Below are positions 42,744-50,509 of a DNA stretch of 64,000 nt, piece after piece; the first letter of the stretch is position 1; the number at the start of each line of letters is the position of its first letter. The notes beneath the pieces were generated by a model. It saw nothing but the letters and a program-made list of their open reading frames with translations. It was not told where the DNA came from and searched no databases. A program made the position numbers and the translations under genes. The stretch covers positions 1 to 64,000 of the forward strand of contig NZ_MVOC01000057.1 of NCBI RefSeq assembly GCF_002043095.1. Reading direction: 5' to 3'. The stretch is from Mycobacterium sp. AT1. Lineage in GTDB: Bacteria; Actinomycetota; Actinomycetes; Mycobacteriales; Mycobacteriaceae.

Positions 42744-44597
42744 GTGCCCTCCGTCGCGGTTCGCTTGGCCGCCGTCGCCACGGCCGTGACCCTGGTGCTC
42801 GGCGGCTGCTCGCAGAACGCTCGCACCACCACCGCAGGCCCGTGGCCCCCCGATCCCGGACGCGGGCCGTGCGAGGTGACCAAACAACCCGACGTGCCCG
42901 CCACGATGCGCGACGGCACCGTCCTGCGCGCCGACGTCTACCGGCCCAAGACGTCCGACGCCGTGCCGGTGATCCTGATGCGCACGCAGTACGGCAAGGA
43001 GGGCGCCCAGGCCGGCACCCGTTACCAGCCACCGGACTGGTTCGCCTCGCACTGCTACCTCGTCGTCGTGCAGGACATCCGCGGCCAAGGCGCCTCCGGC
43101 GGCACGTTCAACGAATTCACCCACGACCAGGCCGACGGCTACGACTCCGTCGAATGGGCGGCCGCCCTGCCCGGGTCGAACGGCAAGGTCGGCATGTACG
43201 GCTCGTCCTACGTCGGCGCGACGCAGTGGCTGGCCGCCGTCACCGCGCCACCGCACCTCGTCACGATCGTGCCCGCGAACACCGCGTCGGACTACTACGA
43301 CGGCTGGACCTACGAGGGCGGCGAGTTCCGCCTGGCCTTCGTGCTGCCGTGGGCCATGGAGTCGATCGCCACCACCGCCGCGCAGAACCGCGGCGACCAG
43401 GCGACCGTCCACGAACTCGCCTCTGCGGTAAGGGATCCCACCCGGTGGCTGGACTTCCGGCCGTTCAAGGACCTACCGCCGTTGCAGCCGGGAAACCCCG
43501 CGGTGGCGCCGTGGTACTTCGACTGGATCCGGCATTCGACGCGGGACGACTTCTGGAAGCAGGTCAGCATCCGCGACCGCTACCCGGCGGTGACCGTCCC
43601 GGTGATGCACTTCGAGGGCTGGTACGACGCGTTCCTCGCCGGCGGCGTGGAGAACTTCGCCGGGATGGTGGCCCACGGCGCGACCGCCGAGGCCCGCGCG
43701 AACCAGCGCCTGGTCATCGGTCCGTGGGACCACGTCGACTGGGGCCGACCCGACTCGAAGCCCGCCCCGATGCTGAAGTCGATCGGCGCGGTCGCGAACA
43801 GCCCGGTCAACGAGCTGATGCTCGAGTGGTACGACCACTTCCTGAAGGGCAAGGACAACGGCATCGGTGGCGCGCCTCGGGTGGACTACTTCCTGATGGG
43901 CGCCAACGTCTGGAAGACCGCGACGAATTGGCCGCTGCCGCAAACCCGTCCGACGACGTACTACCTGTCCGGGTCGGGTGGGGAGGACCGCACGGGGGAG
44001 TTGCGTGACGCCGCCCCCGGCGCCGAGGCGCCCGACGTCTACACCTACGACCCTCGCTTCCCCGCGCCCAGTCTGGGTGGGCACTCCTGCTGTGGAGCGC
44101 AGTCCGGACCGCAGGGACCCTACGACCAGACTCCGGTCGAACAGCGATCCGACGTCCTTGTCTACAGCAGCCCGCCGTTGCCGGAGGACACCGAGGTGAC
44201 GGGGGCCGCGACGGTCGACCTGTGGGCTCAATCGTCGGCTCCCGATACCGATTTCACCGCCAAGCTGACGGTGGTCAAGCCCGACGGCGAGGTCGTCAAC
44301 CTCAACGACGGCATCCTGCGGACGTCCTTCCGCGATTCACTGTCCAACCCGACACCGGTGCCACCCAACCAGCCGACCAGGTATCGGATCCAGATCTGGC
44401 CCACCAGTTACCAGTACCGCGCCGGGGACAGGATCAGGGTGGAGATATCCAGTAGCGACTACCCGCAGTTCGCGCCCAACCCCAACACCGGTGAGCCGTT
44501 CGGCCAGAGCGCGAACACGGTGGTGGCCACGCAGACGATCCTGCACGACGCCGCGCATCCGTCGAGCATCACGCTGCCGGTGATTCCGGCGGGCTGA
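42744..44597 (+). CDS. CocE/NonD-family hydrolase lipoprotein
   Basis: This is an exported hydrolase of 617 aa with a lipobox (LVLGGC). The alpha/beta-hydrolase domain has the nucleophile elbow GMYGSSYVG and the active-site region IGPWDHVDWGR. A helical cap is followed by a C-terminal jelly-roll domain (VDLWAQSSAPDTDF, YRAGDRIRVEISSSDYP) typical of the X-Pro dipeptidyl-peptidase/CocE/glutaryl-7-ACA acylase group. It probably cleaves an ester or amide outside the membrane; the substrate is unknown. The GTG at 42744 is consistent with a leaderless mRNA. It is convergent with sigG with a 4-nt gap. Confidence 0.87.
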   Translation: MPSVAVRLAAVATAVTLVLGGCSQNARTTTAGPWPPDPGRGPCEVTKQPDVPATMRDGTVLRADVYRPKTSDAVPVILMRTQYGKEGAQAGTRYQPPDWFASHCYLVVVQDIRGQGASGGTFNEFTHDQADGYDSVEWAAALPGSNGKVGMYGSSYVGATQWLAAVTAPPHLVTIVPANTASDYYDGWTYEGGEFRLAFVLPWAMESIATTAAQNRGDQATVHELASAVRDPTRWLDFRPFKDLPPLQPGNPAVAPWYFDWIRHSTRDDFWKQVSIRDRYPAVTVPVMHFEGWYDAFLAGGVENFAGMVAHGATAEARANQRLVIGPWDHVDWGRPDSKPAPMLKSIGAVANSPVNELMLEWYDHFLKGKDNGIGGAPRVDYFLMGANVWKTATNWPLPQTRPTTYYLSGSGGEDRTGELRDAAPGAEAPDVYTYDPRFPAPSLGGHSCCGAQSGPQGPYDQTPVEQRSDVLVYSSPPLPEDTEVTGAATVDLWAQSSAPDTDFTAKLTVVKPDGEVVNLNDGILRTSFRDSLSNPTPVPPNQPTRYRIQIWPTSYQYRAGDRIRVEISSSDYPQFAPNPNTGEPFGQSANTVVATQTILHDAAHPSSITLPVIPAG

Positions 44598-44601
44598 CCG
44601 C

Positions 44602-45597
44602 CTACAGCGTGGGCGCCAGCCCGAACTTCTCGAACAGCTCGCCGTCCTGCGCGTGGAACGCCACCACGTGTGACACCCCGCCGGCTCGCACGCTCAGCAC
44701 GTGCAGCTGAAACGCCTCGTGGGCGCCCGTCTCGCGGTTGAGCATGTACAGCGCCGCCGCGGGCTGGCCGTTGGCGGTGGTGCTGACGAAGCGCATGTCG
44801 CCTGCGCCCTGTGCGGGGCAGTGCACCTTCGACAGGGTGACGATGTCCGCCGGACCCCGATACCAGCCGTCGAAGGGTGGCATCTCGAAGATCGCGTCGT
44901 CGGTGAACAGCTTCACCAGCTGATCCATGTCGTAGGTCTCGAAGGCGTTGACGTACTTCGCCAGCAACTCCTGCGCCTCCGGCGACTCCGGCGCGGCGAT
45001 GTCGTCGTCCTGGTTCGGCTGAATCTCGTCGAGCTGCGCGCGGGCCCGCTGAAGAAGGCTGTTGACGGCAGCGGTGGAGGCGCCGATCGCCTCGCCGACC
45101 TCGGCGGCCTTCCACTGCAACACCTCGCGCAACAGCAGGACGGCGCGCTGACGGGCCGAAAGGTGTTGCAGCGCAGCGATGAACGCCAACCGGACTGAAT
45201 CGCGGGACGCCACGATGACCGACGGATCCGACGGATGCTCGTCGGGGGCATCCGGCAGCGGCTGTAGCCAGGTGACCTCGGGGTGCTGGGCGATGTCGGC
45301 GGTCGGGTCGGAGTTGGGGGCGCCGAGACCGCTGGGCAGTGGTCGACGCTGACGCCCGTCGAGCGCGGTCAGGCACGTGTTGGTGGCGATCCGGTAGAGC
45401 CAGGTGCGAATCGACGATCGGCCCTCGAAGCCGTCGTAGGACTTCCACGCCCGAAGGTACGTCTCCTGCACCAAGTCCTCGGCGTCGTGGAGCGACCCCG
45501 TCATCCGGTAGCAGTGGGCAAGCAGCTCCCGCCGGTACCGCTGGGCGTCGGCGAGGAAGGCGTCCTTGGAGTCGAATGTTTCGGCGAGCACACTCAC
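44602..45597 (-). CDS. sigG: SigG-type ECF sigma factor with SnoaL-like C-terminal domain
   Basis: This is an ECF sigma factor of 331 aa. Region 2 (about 15-85) has CYRMTGSLHDAEDLVQETYLRAW and SSIRTWLYRIATN. Region 4 (about 135-190) has LSARQRAVLLLREVLQWKAAEVGEAI. A SnoaL/NTF2-like domain (about 205-331) closes the protein. Factors of this type (SigG, SigJ) lack a membrane anti-sigma partner and may be controlled by the SnoaL domain. Position beside the Rv0183-type lipase gene matches M. tuberculosis sigG (Rv0182c). The GTG at 45597 is 7 nt downstream of TAGGCT, predicting a leaderless transcript. Confidence 0.9.
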   Translation of the reverse strand: MSVLAETFDSKDAFLADAQRYRRELLAHCYRMTGSLHDAEDLVQETYLRAWKSYDGFEGRSSIRTWLYRIATNTCLTALDGRQRRPLPSGLGAPNSDPTADIAQHPEVTWLQPLPDAPDEHPSDPSVIVASRDSVRLAFIAALQHLSARQRAVLLLREVLQWKAAEVGEAIGASTAAVNSLLQRARAQLDEIQPNQDDDIAAPESPEAQELLAKYVNAFETYDMDQLVKLFTDDAIFEMPPFDGWYRGPADIVTLSKVHCPAQGAGDMRFVSTTANGQPAAALYMLNRETGAHEAFQLHVLSVRAGGVSHVVAFHAQDGELFEKFGLAPTL

Positions 45598-45604
45598 GAA
45601 CCCG

Positions 45605-45610
45605 AGCCTA
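45605..45610 (-). promoter_or_regulatory. -10 hexamer TAGGCT for sigG, predicted leaderless promoter
   Basis: On the minus strand TAGGCT ends 7 nt before the GTG of sigG, with no SD between. Confidence 0.5.
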
Positions 45611-45666
45611 CTCAAGGGGTGTGACGAGCGACACCGTCGTCGTCTGAACCGTTCAGCCAGGCCCGC

Positions 45667-45672
45667 TAGTCT
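45667..45672 (+). promoter_or_regulatory. -10 hexamer TAGTCT for the lipase gene, predicted leaderless promoter
   Basis: TAGTCT ends 6 nt before the ATG at 45679. Together with the sigG box it makes a compact divergent pair in 81 nt. Confidence 0.55.
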
Positions 45673-45678
45673 CCCCTG

Positions 45679-46518
45679 ATGGCCACTTCCAGCAGCGAAC
45701 GCAGCTTCGACGGTGTCGGCGGCACGAAGATCGTCTACGACGTGTGGACGCCCCCCGTTGAGCCGCTTGGCGTGGTGATCCTGTGCCACGGATTCGGCGA
45801 ACACGCCCGCCGCTACGACCACGTCGCGCAGCGCTTCGGCGAGGGCGGACTGCTCACCTACGCCCTCGACCTGCGCGGACACGGCCGCTCCGACGGCAAG
45901 CGCGTGTACCTGAAGAACATCGCCGAGTACGCCGACGACTTTCACCACCTGGTCGGCATCGCCACGGCCGCCAACCCGGGGCTCAAGCGCGTGGTGCTCG
46001 GCCACAGCATGGGCGGCGGCGTCGTCTTCACCTACGGCGTCGAGCATCCCGACGACTACGCCGCGATGGTGCTGTCCGGGCCCGCGGTCTACGCCCAGGA
46101 CGAGGTGTCGCCGGTGATGACCGTCGTCGCCAAGGTGCTCGGCAGCGTCCTGCCTGGGCTGCCGGTGGAAGAGCTGCCCGCCGCCGCGGTGTCCCGCGAC
46201 CCCCAGGTCGTCGCCGCCTACGAGGCCGACCCGCTGGTGCACCACGGCAAGTTGCCCGCGGGGATCGCCAAGGCGCTGATCGGCGTCGGCGAGACCATGC
46301 CGCAGCGCGCGGCGTCGTTGACGGCTCCGCTGCTCGTCGTGCACGGCGGTCAGGACAAGCTGATCCCGGTCGCAGGCAGCCGCCGCCTGGTCGAGTGCGT
46401 CGGCTCGTCCGACGTCAACCTGAAGGTGTATCCCGAGCTGTACCACGAAGTCTTCAACGAACCCGAGCAAGCGGTGGTACTCGACGACGTGGTGTCCTGG
46501 ATCGAGGTCCGACTGTGA
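45679..46518 (+). CDS. Monoacylglycerol lipase (Rv0183-like)
   Basis: This is an alpha/beta hydrolase of 279 aa, identical in length to M. tuberculosis Rv0183, a monoacylglycerol lipase. The catalytic triad can be placed at the same numbers as in Rv0183: Ser110 in GHSMGGG, Asp226 in HGGQDKL and His256 in YPELYHEVFNE. The oxyanion segment is CHGFGEHARRY. It releases fatty acid and glycerol from monoacylglycerol, linking to the lipid-use theme of the window. The next gene starts within its stop codon. Confidence 0.93.
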   Translation: MATSSSERSFDGVGGTKIVYDVWTPPVEPLGVVILCHGFGEHARRYDHVAQRFGEGGLLTYALDLRGHGRSDGKRVYLKNIAEYADDFHHLVGIATAANPGLKRVVLGHSMGGGVVFTYGVEHPDDYAAMVLSGPAVYAQDEVSPVMTVVAKVLGSVLPGLPVEELPAAAVSRDPQVVAAYEADPLVHHGKLPAGIAKALIGVGETMPQRAASLTAPLLVVHGGQDKLIPVAGSRRLVECVGSSDVNLKVYPELYHEVFNEPEQAVVLDDVVSWIEVRL

Positions 46519-47561
46519 GGGCGATCCTCGCCGTGCTGGCCGCGCTGTTCCTCGTCGCGGGCTGCTCGTCGGACGGCAACGACGCCGCCGCCCCGCCGCC
46601 GCGACAGGGCTGGGTCGAGGACGACGTCAGCTTCACCGCCGACGGGCTGACCATCTACGGCACCTACCGGCACCTGGTCGACGCCCCACCCGGCCCCGCG
46701 GCGCTGCTGATCTCCGAGAGCGGAAACACCGATCGCAACGGCGACAACGCCGTGGCCGGGCCGGTCGGCAACATGCGCCAGCTGGCGGAGTACCTGTCCG
46801 GCAAGGGAATCAGCACCCTGCGCTACGACAAGGTGGGCACCGGCAAGACGGGGCTTGGGCCGTACGCGCTTCGGCCCGCCGAGGTCGGCAGTGCGGTCTA
46901 CGACCTGGGCGCCAAGGCCGCCGTCCGCCACCTCGCGGGCCTGCCGGGCACCGACAAGGCGCGGCTGTCGGTCTACGCGCTCGGCGAGGGCACCGTCCAC
47001 GCGATGTCCCTGGCCAACGACAAGGCTCCAGACGCACCGAAGATCCACTCGCTCGGGCTCTTTGCCCCGCTGGCGGGTCGCTACCTCGACATCATCACCG
47101 GACGCGTGCGGACCGGTCTTGACGCCGACGTCGCGGCAGGCGCCAAGACGCGCGAGCAGGCCGACGCCGTGCTGACGACGTGGGACGCCACCGTCGTGCA
47201 GGCGCGGACCACGCGCACCGCGCCAGCCAAGTTGCCGGAGGGGCTCGGCGCAATCCTCAATCCCCAGAACGTCGGAGCGGTCGTCGAGGCCGACCTGATC
47301 GACCCGCTGGTGTCGGCGGCCGCCCTGCCTGCGGGCATGCCGGTGCTGGCCACCTGCTCGGACGCCGACAGCCAGGCGAGTTGCCCCGCCGAGCAGCCGT
47401 TGTTCGACGCGCTTGCCCACACCGCGCTGACCGTGGTGCGGCTCAAGGGCGTCAACCACGTGCTGCGCGACGACCCAACCGACAACGTCGGCAACTATTC
47501 GAAGAAGGATCCGCTGTCGCCTCAGCTGGTGACCGCCCTGGACGGCTTCGTCGGTAAGTAG
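46515..47561 (+). CDS. Lipoprotein with alpha/beta-hydrolase fold but no nucleophile Ser
   Basis: This is a 348-aa lipoprotein (lipobox FLVAGC) homologous to the hydrolase group that has SGSGPxDRDG near the N-terminus and a GHSEG nucleophile elbow. The first motif is present as SESGNTDRNGDN and the following LRYDKVGTGKTG fits well. The elbow, however, reads YALGEGTV, placing Gly157 where the catalytic Ser should be. The late acid (CSDADSQ) and His (GVNHVL) regions remain. It therefore may be a non-catalytic binding protein or use another mechanism. The GTG at 46515 overlaps the lipase stop, so the two are translated together. Confidence 0.8.
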   Translation: MRAILAVLAALFLVAGCSSDGNDAAAPPPRQGWVEDDVSFTADGLTIYGTYRHLVDAPPGPAALLISESGNTDRNGDNAVAGPVGNMRQLAEYLSGKGISTLRYDKVGTGKTGLGPYALRPAEVGSAVYDLGAKAAVRHLAGLPGTDKARLSVYALGEGTVHAMSLANDKAPDAPKIHSLGLFAPLAGRYLDIITGRVRTGLDADVAAGAKTREQADAVLTTWDATVVQARTTRTAPAKLPEGLGAILNPQNVGAVVEADLIDPLVSAAALPAGMPVLATCSDADSQASCPAEQPLFDALAHTALTVVRLKGVNHVLRDDPTDNVGNYSKKDPLSPQLVTALDGFVGK

Positions 47562-47565
47562 TGGC

Positions 47566-47571
47566 TAGACT
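47566..47571 (+). promoter_or_regulatory. -10 hexamer TAGACT, predicted leaderless promoter
   Basis: TAGACT ends 6 nt before the ATG at 47578, just after the stop of the preceding lipoprotein gene. Confidence 0.55.
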
Positions 47572-47577
47572 TCGACG

Positions 47578-48510
47578 ATGACGAGAACCGTGGTTGCCAA
47601 GGCCTATGGTGGGCCGGAAGTCCTTGCGCTGCAAGACATCGAGCTTCCCGAACTCGTCGAGGGTCAGGTGCTCGTCGACGTGCGGGCGGCGGGCACCAAC
47701 CCGTTCGACGCCAAGGTGTACAGCGGCGAGATGGGCGACGATCCGACGAGATTGCCGATGCCGATCGGCCTCGAAGTGGCGGGTGTCGTCGCGGCGGTCA
47801 CGCCGGGCGCCACCGGATACACCGGACCACTGACAGTCGGCGACGAGGTAATCGTCACGAACGTCGACGGCGGCTACGCCGACCAAGTCGTCGCGAACGC
47901 CGCTGACGTGGGCCGCAAGCCCGAGAACATCAGCTTTGAGCAAGCGGCGGGCCTGGTCTTGGCCGGCGCGACGGCGTGGCACCTGTTGACCAACACGCGG
48001 GTGGGGACGGGCGACACCGTGCTCATCCACGGCGCCAGCGGCGGGGTGGGGTTGATGGCGGTGCAGCTCGCGGCCGCACGCGGAGCTCGGGTCATCGCCA
48101 CCGCGAGCCCCGCTCGGCACGATCAGCTGCGCAAATACGGCGCGGAACCGGTCTCGTACGGCGCCGGGCTCGCCGACCGCGTCCGTGCGATCGGGTCGGT
48201 CGACGCGGCGCTCGACCTGGTCGGCACCGACGAAGCGCTCGACACGTCGGTCGAACTCGTCGCGGACCGTTCCCGGATCGCCACGATCGCCGGTTTCGCA
48301 CGGGCGGCCGAACTCGGAATAGCGGTGCTGACCGGGGCGGAAGGCGGTCAGGCGATCCGCGACGCCGCCCGGCCCGAACTCGTCGAACTGGCGGCGCAGG
48401 GACAGCTCGAAGTCACCGTCGACCGGGTGTTTCCGCTCGCCGAGGCGGCCGAGGCGCACCGGTATCTGCAGACCGGTCACGCCCGCGGAAAAGTCGTACT
48501 GGTCCCATAG
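47578..48510 (+). CDS. NADPH:quinone oxidoreductase-type MDR protein
   Basis: This is a zinc-free medium-chain reductase of 310 aa in the quinone oxidoreductase/QorA group. The N-terminal GroES-like domain is followed by GATAWHLLTNTRVGTGDTVLIHGASGGVGLMAVQLA, the NADPH-binding Rossmann segment; RHDQLRKYGAEP follows strand 2. It lacks the Cys ligands of zinc alcohol dehydrogenases. It probably reduces quinones or enones. The gene has its own TAGACT box 6 nt upstream. Its TAG stop begins the TAGCTT hexamer in front of the next gene. Confidence 0.88.
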   Translation: MTRTVVAKAYGGPEVLALQDIELPELVEGQVLVDVRAAGTNPFDAKVYSGEMGDDPTRLPMPIGLEVAGVVAAVTPGATGYTGPLTVGDEVIVTNVDGGYADQVVANAADVGRKPENISFEQAAGLVLAGATAWHLLTNTRVGTGDTVLIHGASGGVGLMAVQLAAARGARVIATASPARHDQLRKYGAEPVSYGAGLADRVRAIGSVDAALDLVGTDEALDTSVELVADRSRIATIAGFARAAELGIAVLTGAEGGQAIRDAARPELVELAAQGQLEVTVDRVFPLAEAAEAHRYLQTGHARGKVVLVP

Positions 48511-48513
48511 CTT
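48508..48513 (+). promoter_or_regulatory. -10 hexamer TAGCTT, predicted leaderless promoter
   Basis: TAGCTT ends 6 nt before the ATG at 48520 and overlaps the stop codon of the preceding gene. Confidence 0.5.
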
Positions 48514-48519
48514 GATGCC

Positions 48520-49269
48520 ATGAGCGACGACAAGATGCTGGCGCGCATCGCAGCCCTTCTGCGCCAAGCCGAGAACACCGAGAACCCGCACGAAGCCGAG
48601 GCGTTCATGTCGGCCGCGCAGCGGCTCGCGACGACGACGTCAATCGACCTGGCGGTCGCCAGGGCGCATTCGGCGACGCGCACCGCCGCGCAGGCGCCGA
48701 TTCAACGCACGATCACCATCGGGGAGGCGGGCAGCAAGGGCCTGCGCACCTACGTTCAGCTGTTCGTCGCGATCGCCTTGGCCAACGACGTGAAGTGCGA
48801 CGTCGCGTCCAACTCGACGTTCGTCTACGCCTACGGTTTCGCCGAGGACATCGACGCGACGCATGCGTTGTACGCCAGCCTGGTGGTGCAGATGGTCAAG
48901 GCTTCGGATGCCTACATCGCGACGGGTGAACACCGGCCTACCCCGACGATCACCGCCCGGTTGAACTTCCACCTGGCGTTCGGTGGCCGCGTCGGGCAGC
49001 GGCTTGCCGAGGCGCGTGAAGAAGCCAGGCAGTCCGCCACCACCGGCCGAGATCAGCAGCCGGGAACGGCAGTCGCGTTGCGCAACAAGGACATCGAGCT
49101 GAAGAGCTTCTACCGCGCGGCGTCGAAGGCGCGCGGCACCTGGCGTGCCAGCAGCGCATCGGCTGGCTATTCGTCGGAGGCCCGACGGGCCGGGGACAGG
49201 GCGGGTCGACGGGCCCGGCTTGGGCCGAGCACCGAGCTGTCCGGGGCGCGAAAGCCCCTGGGCCGGTAG
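48520..49269 (+). CDS. DUF2786-domain protein (Rv0184-like)
   Basis: This is a 249-aa protein of unknown function. The first 45 residues are a DUF2786 domain (MLARIAALLRQAENTENPHEAEAFMSAAQRL). The middle is an alpha/beta region with TYVQLFVAIALANDVKCDV, and the last 50 residues are Arg/Ser-rich and likely disordered. In M. tuberculosis the matching gene Rv0184 is next to Rv0185, as here. The following gene begins at the very next base after its stop. A predicted leaderless promoter lies 6 nt upstream of the ATG. Confidence 0.85.
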   Translation: MSDDKMLARIAALLRQAENTENPHEAEAFMSAAQRLATTTSIDLAVARAHSATRTAAQAPIQRTITIGEAGSKGLRTYVQLFVAIALANDVKCDVASNSTFVYAYGFAEDIDATHALYASLVVQMVKASDAYIATGEHRPTPTITARLNFHLAFGGRVGQRLAEAREEARQSATTGRDQQPGTAVALRNKDIELKSFYRAASKARGTWRASSASAGYSSEARRAGDRAGRRARLGPSTELSGARKPLGR

Positions 49270-49761
49270 GTGCCGCGCGACACGCAGCGATCCAAGGTCT
49301 ACGCCGCCGAACAGTTCGTGCGGACGTTGTTCGACCGCGCCGCCGAACGGGGGACCAGGGCCGTCGAATTCTTCGGCGCCCAGCTGACCCTGCCGCCGGA
49401 GGCGCGGTTCGCCTCGGCGGACTCGGTGCGGAACTACGTGGACGACGTGCTGGCCCTGCAGTCGGTGCGGTCGCGATGGCCCGCCGCCGAACCGCTGACG
49501 GTCCGCGCCCGCCGCGGCGTCACGGCCGCGCACTACGAGTACGACGGCGGTGTTGCGACCATCGCGGTGCCCGACCGGCAGAGCACGTGGGCGCTGCGGG
49601 AGCTGGTGGTCCTGCACGAGGTGGCCCATCACCTGTGCCGATGCGAACCCCCACACGGACCCGACTTCGTCGCCGCCTTCTGCGAGTTGGCCGAGACGGT
49701 GATGGGCCCGGAGGTGGGGCACGTGCTGCGGGTGACCTACGCGAAGGAAGGCGTACGGTAG
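49270..49761 (+). CDS. Putative zinc metallohydrolase (TIGR04338 family, Rv0185-like)
   Basis: This is a 163-aa protein with a zincin motif HEVAHH (in LVVLHEVAHHLCRCEPPHGPDF), whose downstream His in PPHGPDF is the expected third ligand. It fits the actinobacterial TIGR04338 family of putative metallohydrolases. No signal peptide is present, so it acts in the cytosol. The GTG at 49270 directly abuts the stop of the DUF2786 gene, and the pair is conserved in mycobacteria. The substrate is unknown; peptide hydrolysis is only inferred from the motif. Confidence 0.82.
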   Translation: MPRDTQRSKVYAAEQFVRTLFDRAAERGTRAVEFFGAQLTLPPEARFASADSVRNYVDDVLALQSVRSRWPAAEPLTVRARRGVTAAHYEYDGGVATIAVPDRQSTWALRELVVLHEVAHHLCRCEPPHGPDFVAAFCELAETVMGPEVGHVLRVTYAKEGVR

Positions 49762-49767
49762 CCAGGC

Positions 49768-50433
49768 ATGGACGAACCGGACCCACGGGCACTCGACGCG
49801 ATGTACGGCGAGTTGTTGCACACCGAGGACGCGGCGCTGGCCGCCGCACGCGAAAGTGCCGTCGCCGCAGGCATGCCCGCCATCGAAGTGTCCGCCCAGC
49901 ACGCCAAGTTGCTGACGCTGTTGGCGACCATCTCCCACGCCACTAGCGTGCTCGAGATCGGCACCCTCGCCGGGTACAGCACGATCGCCCTCGCCCGCGG
50001 CGTCGGAGCGACCGGTCGCGTCGTCACGCTGGAGTACGAACCGCGGCATGCCGAGGTGGCCAGGGCAAACCTGGCCGCCGCCGGGGTCGACGACCGCGTG
50101 GAGATCGTGGTCGGCGCCGCCCTGGACACGCTGCCGACGCTCGCCGAGCGGGGTGAGCGCTTCGACATGTTCTTCGTCGACGCCGACAAGGAGAACAACG
50201 TGGCGTACGTGACCTGGGCACTCGAGTTGGCCACCCCAGGGGCGGTGCTCGTCGTCGACAACATCGCCCGCTTCGGCCGGGTGCTCGACCCCGCGCCCGA
50301 CGACCGTCAGGCCCTGGCGGTGCGGGACATGTTCGCGATGATGGGTGAGCACCCCCGTCTGGACACCGCTGCGATCCAGACCGTCGGCACCAAGGGGTGG
50401 GACGGCTTCGCCGTCGCCGTCATCCAGCCCTGA
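49768..50433 (+). CDS. SAM-dependent O-methyltransferase (Rv0187-like)
   Basis: This is a 221-aa class I methyltransferase of O-methyltransferase family 3 (catechol/caffeoyl-CoA type). The SAM site is VLEIGTLAGYSTIALARG, the acidic residue after strand 2 is in VTLEYEPRH, and metal-binding candidates are FFVDADKENN and VVDNIARFG. These enzymes methylate catechol-like hydroxyls with Mg2+. It follows the Rv0185-like gene by 6 nt, and TACGGT at 49754-49759 could serve as its own -10 box. The substrate is unknown. Confidence 0.9.
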   Translation: MDEPDPRALDAMYGELLHTEDAALAAARESAVAAGMPAIEVSAQHAKLLTLLATISHATSVLEIGTLAGYSTIALARGVGATGRVVTLEYEPRHAEVARANLAAAGVDDRVEIVVGAALDTLPTLAERGERFDMFFVDADKENNVAYVTWALELATPGAVLVVDNIARFGRVLDPAPDDRQALAVRDMFAMMGEHPRLDTAAIQTVGTKGWDGFAVAVIQP

Positions 50434-50496
50434 GCCGAATGCGAACGCCTGTCTGACGTTCTTCGCGCAACGCCGCGCGCGCCGGTCGTGTTCTTG

Positions 50497-50502
50497 TAGC
50501 GT
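50497..50502 (+). promoter_or_regulatory. -10 hexamer TAGCGT, predicted leaderless promoter of the MoxR cluster
   Basis: TAGCGT ends 7 nt before the GTG at 50510 and marks the start of the five-gene unit. Confidence 0.5.
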
Positions 50503-50509
50503 CGGAAAC

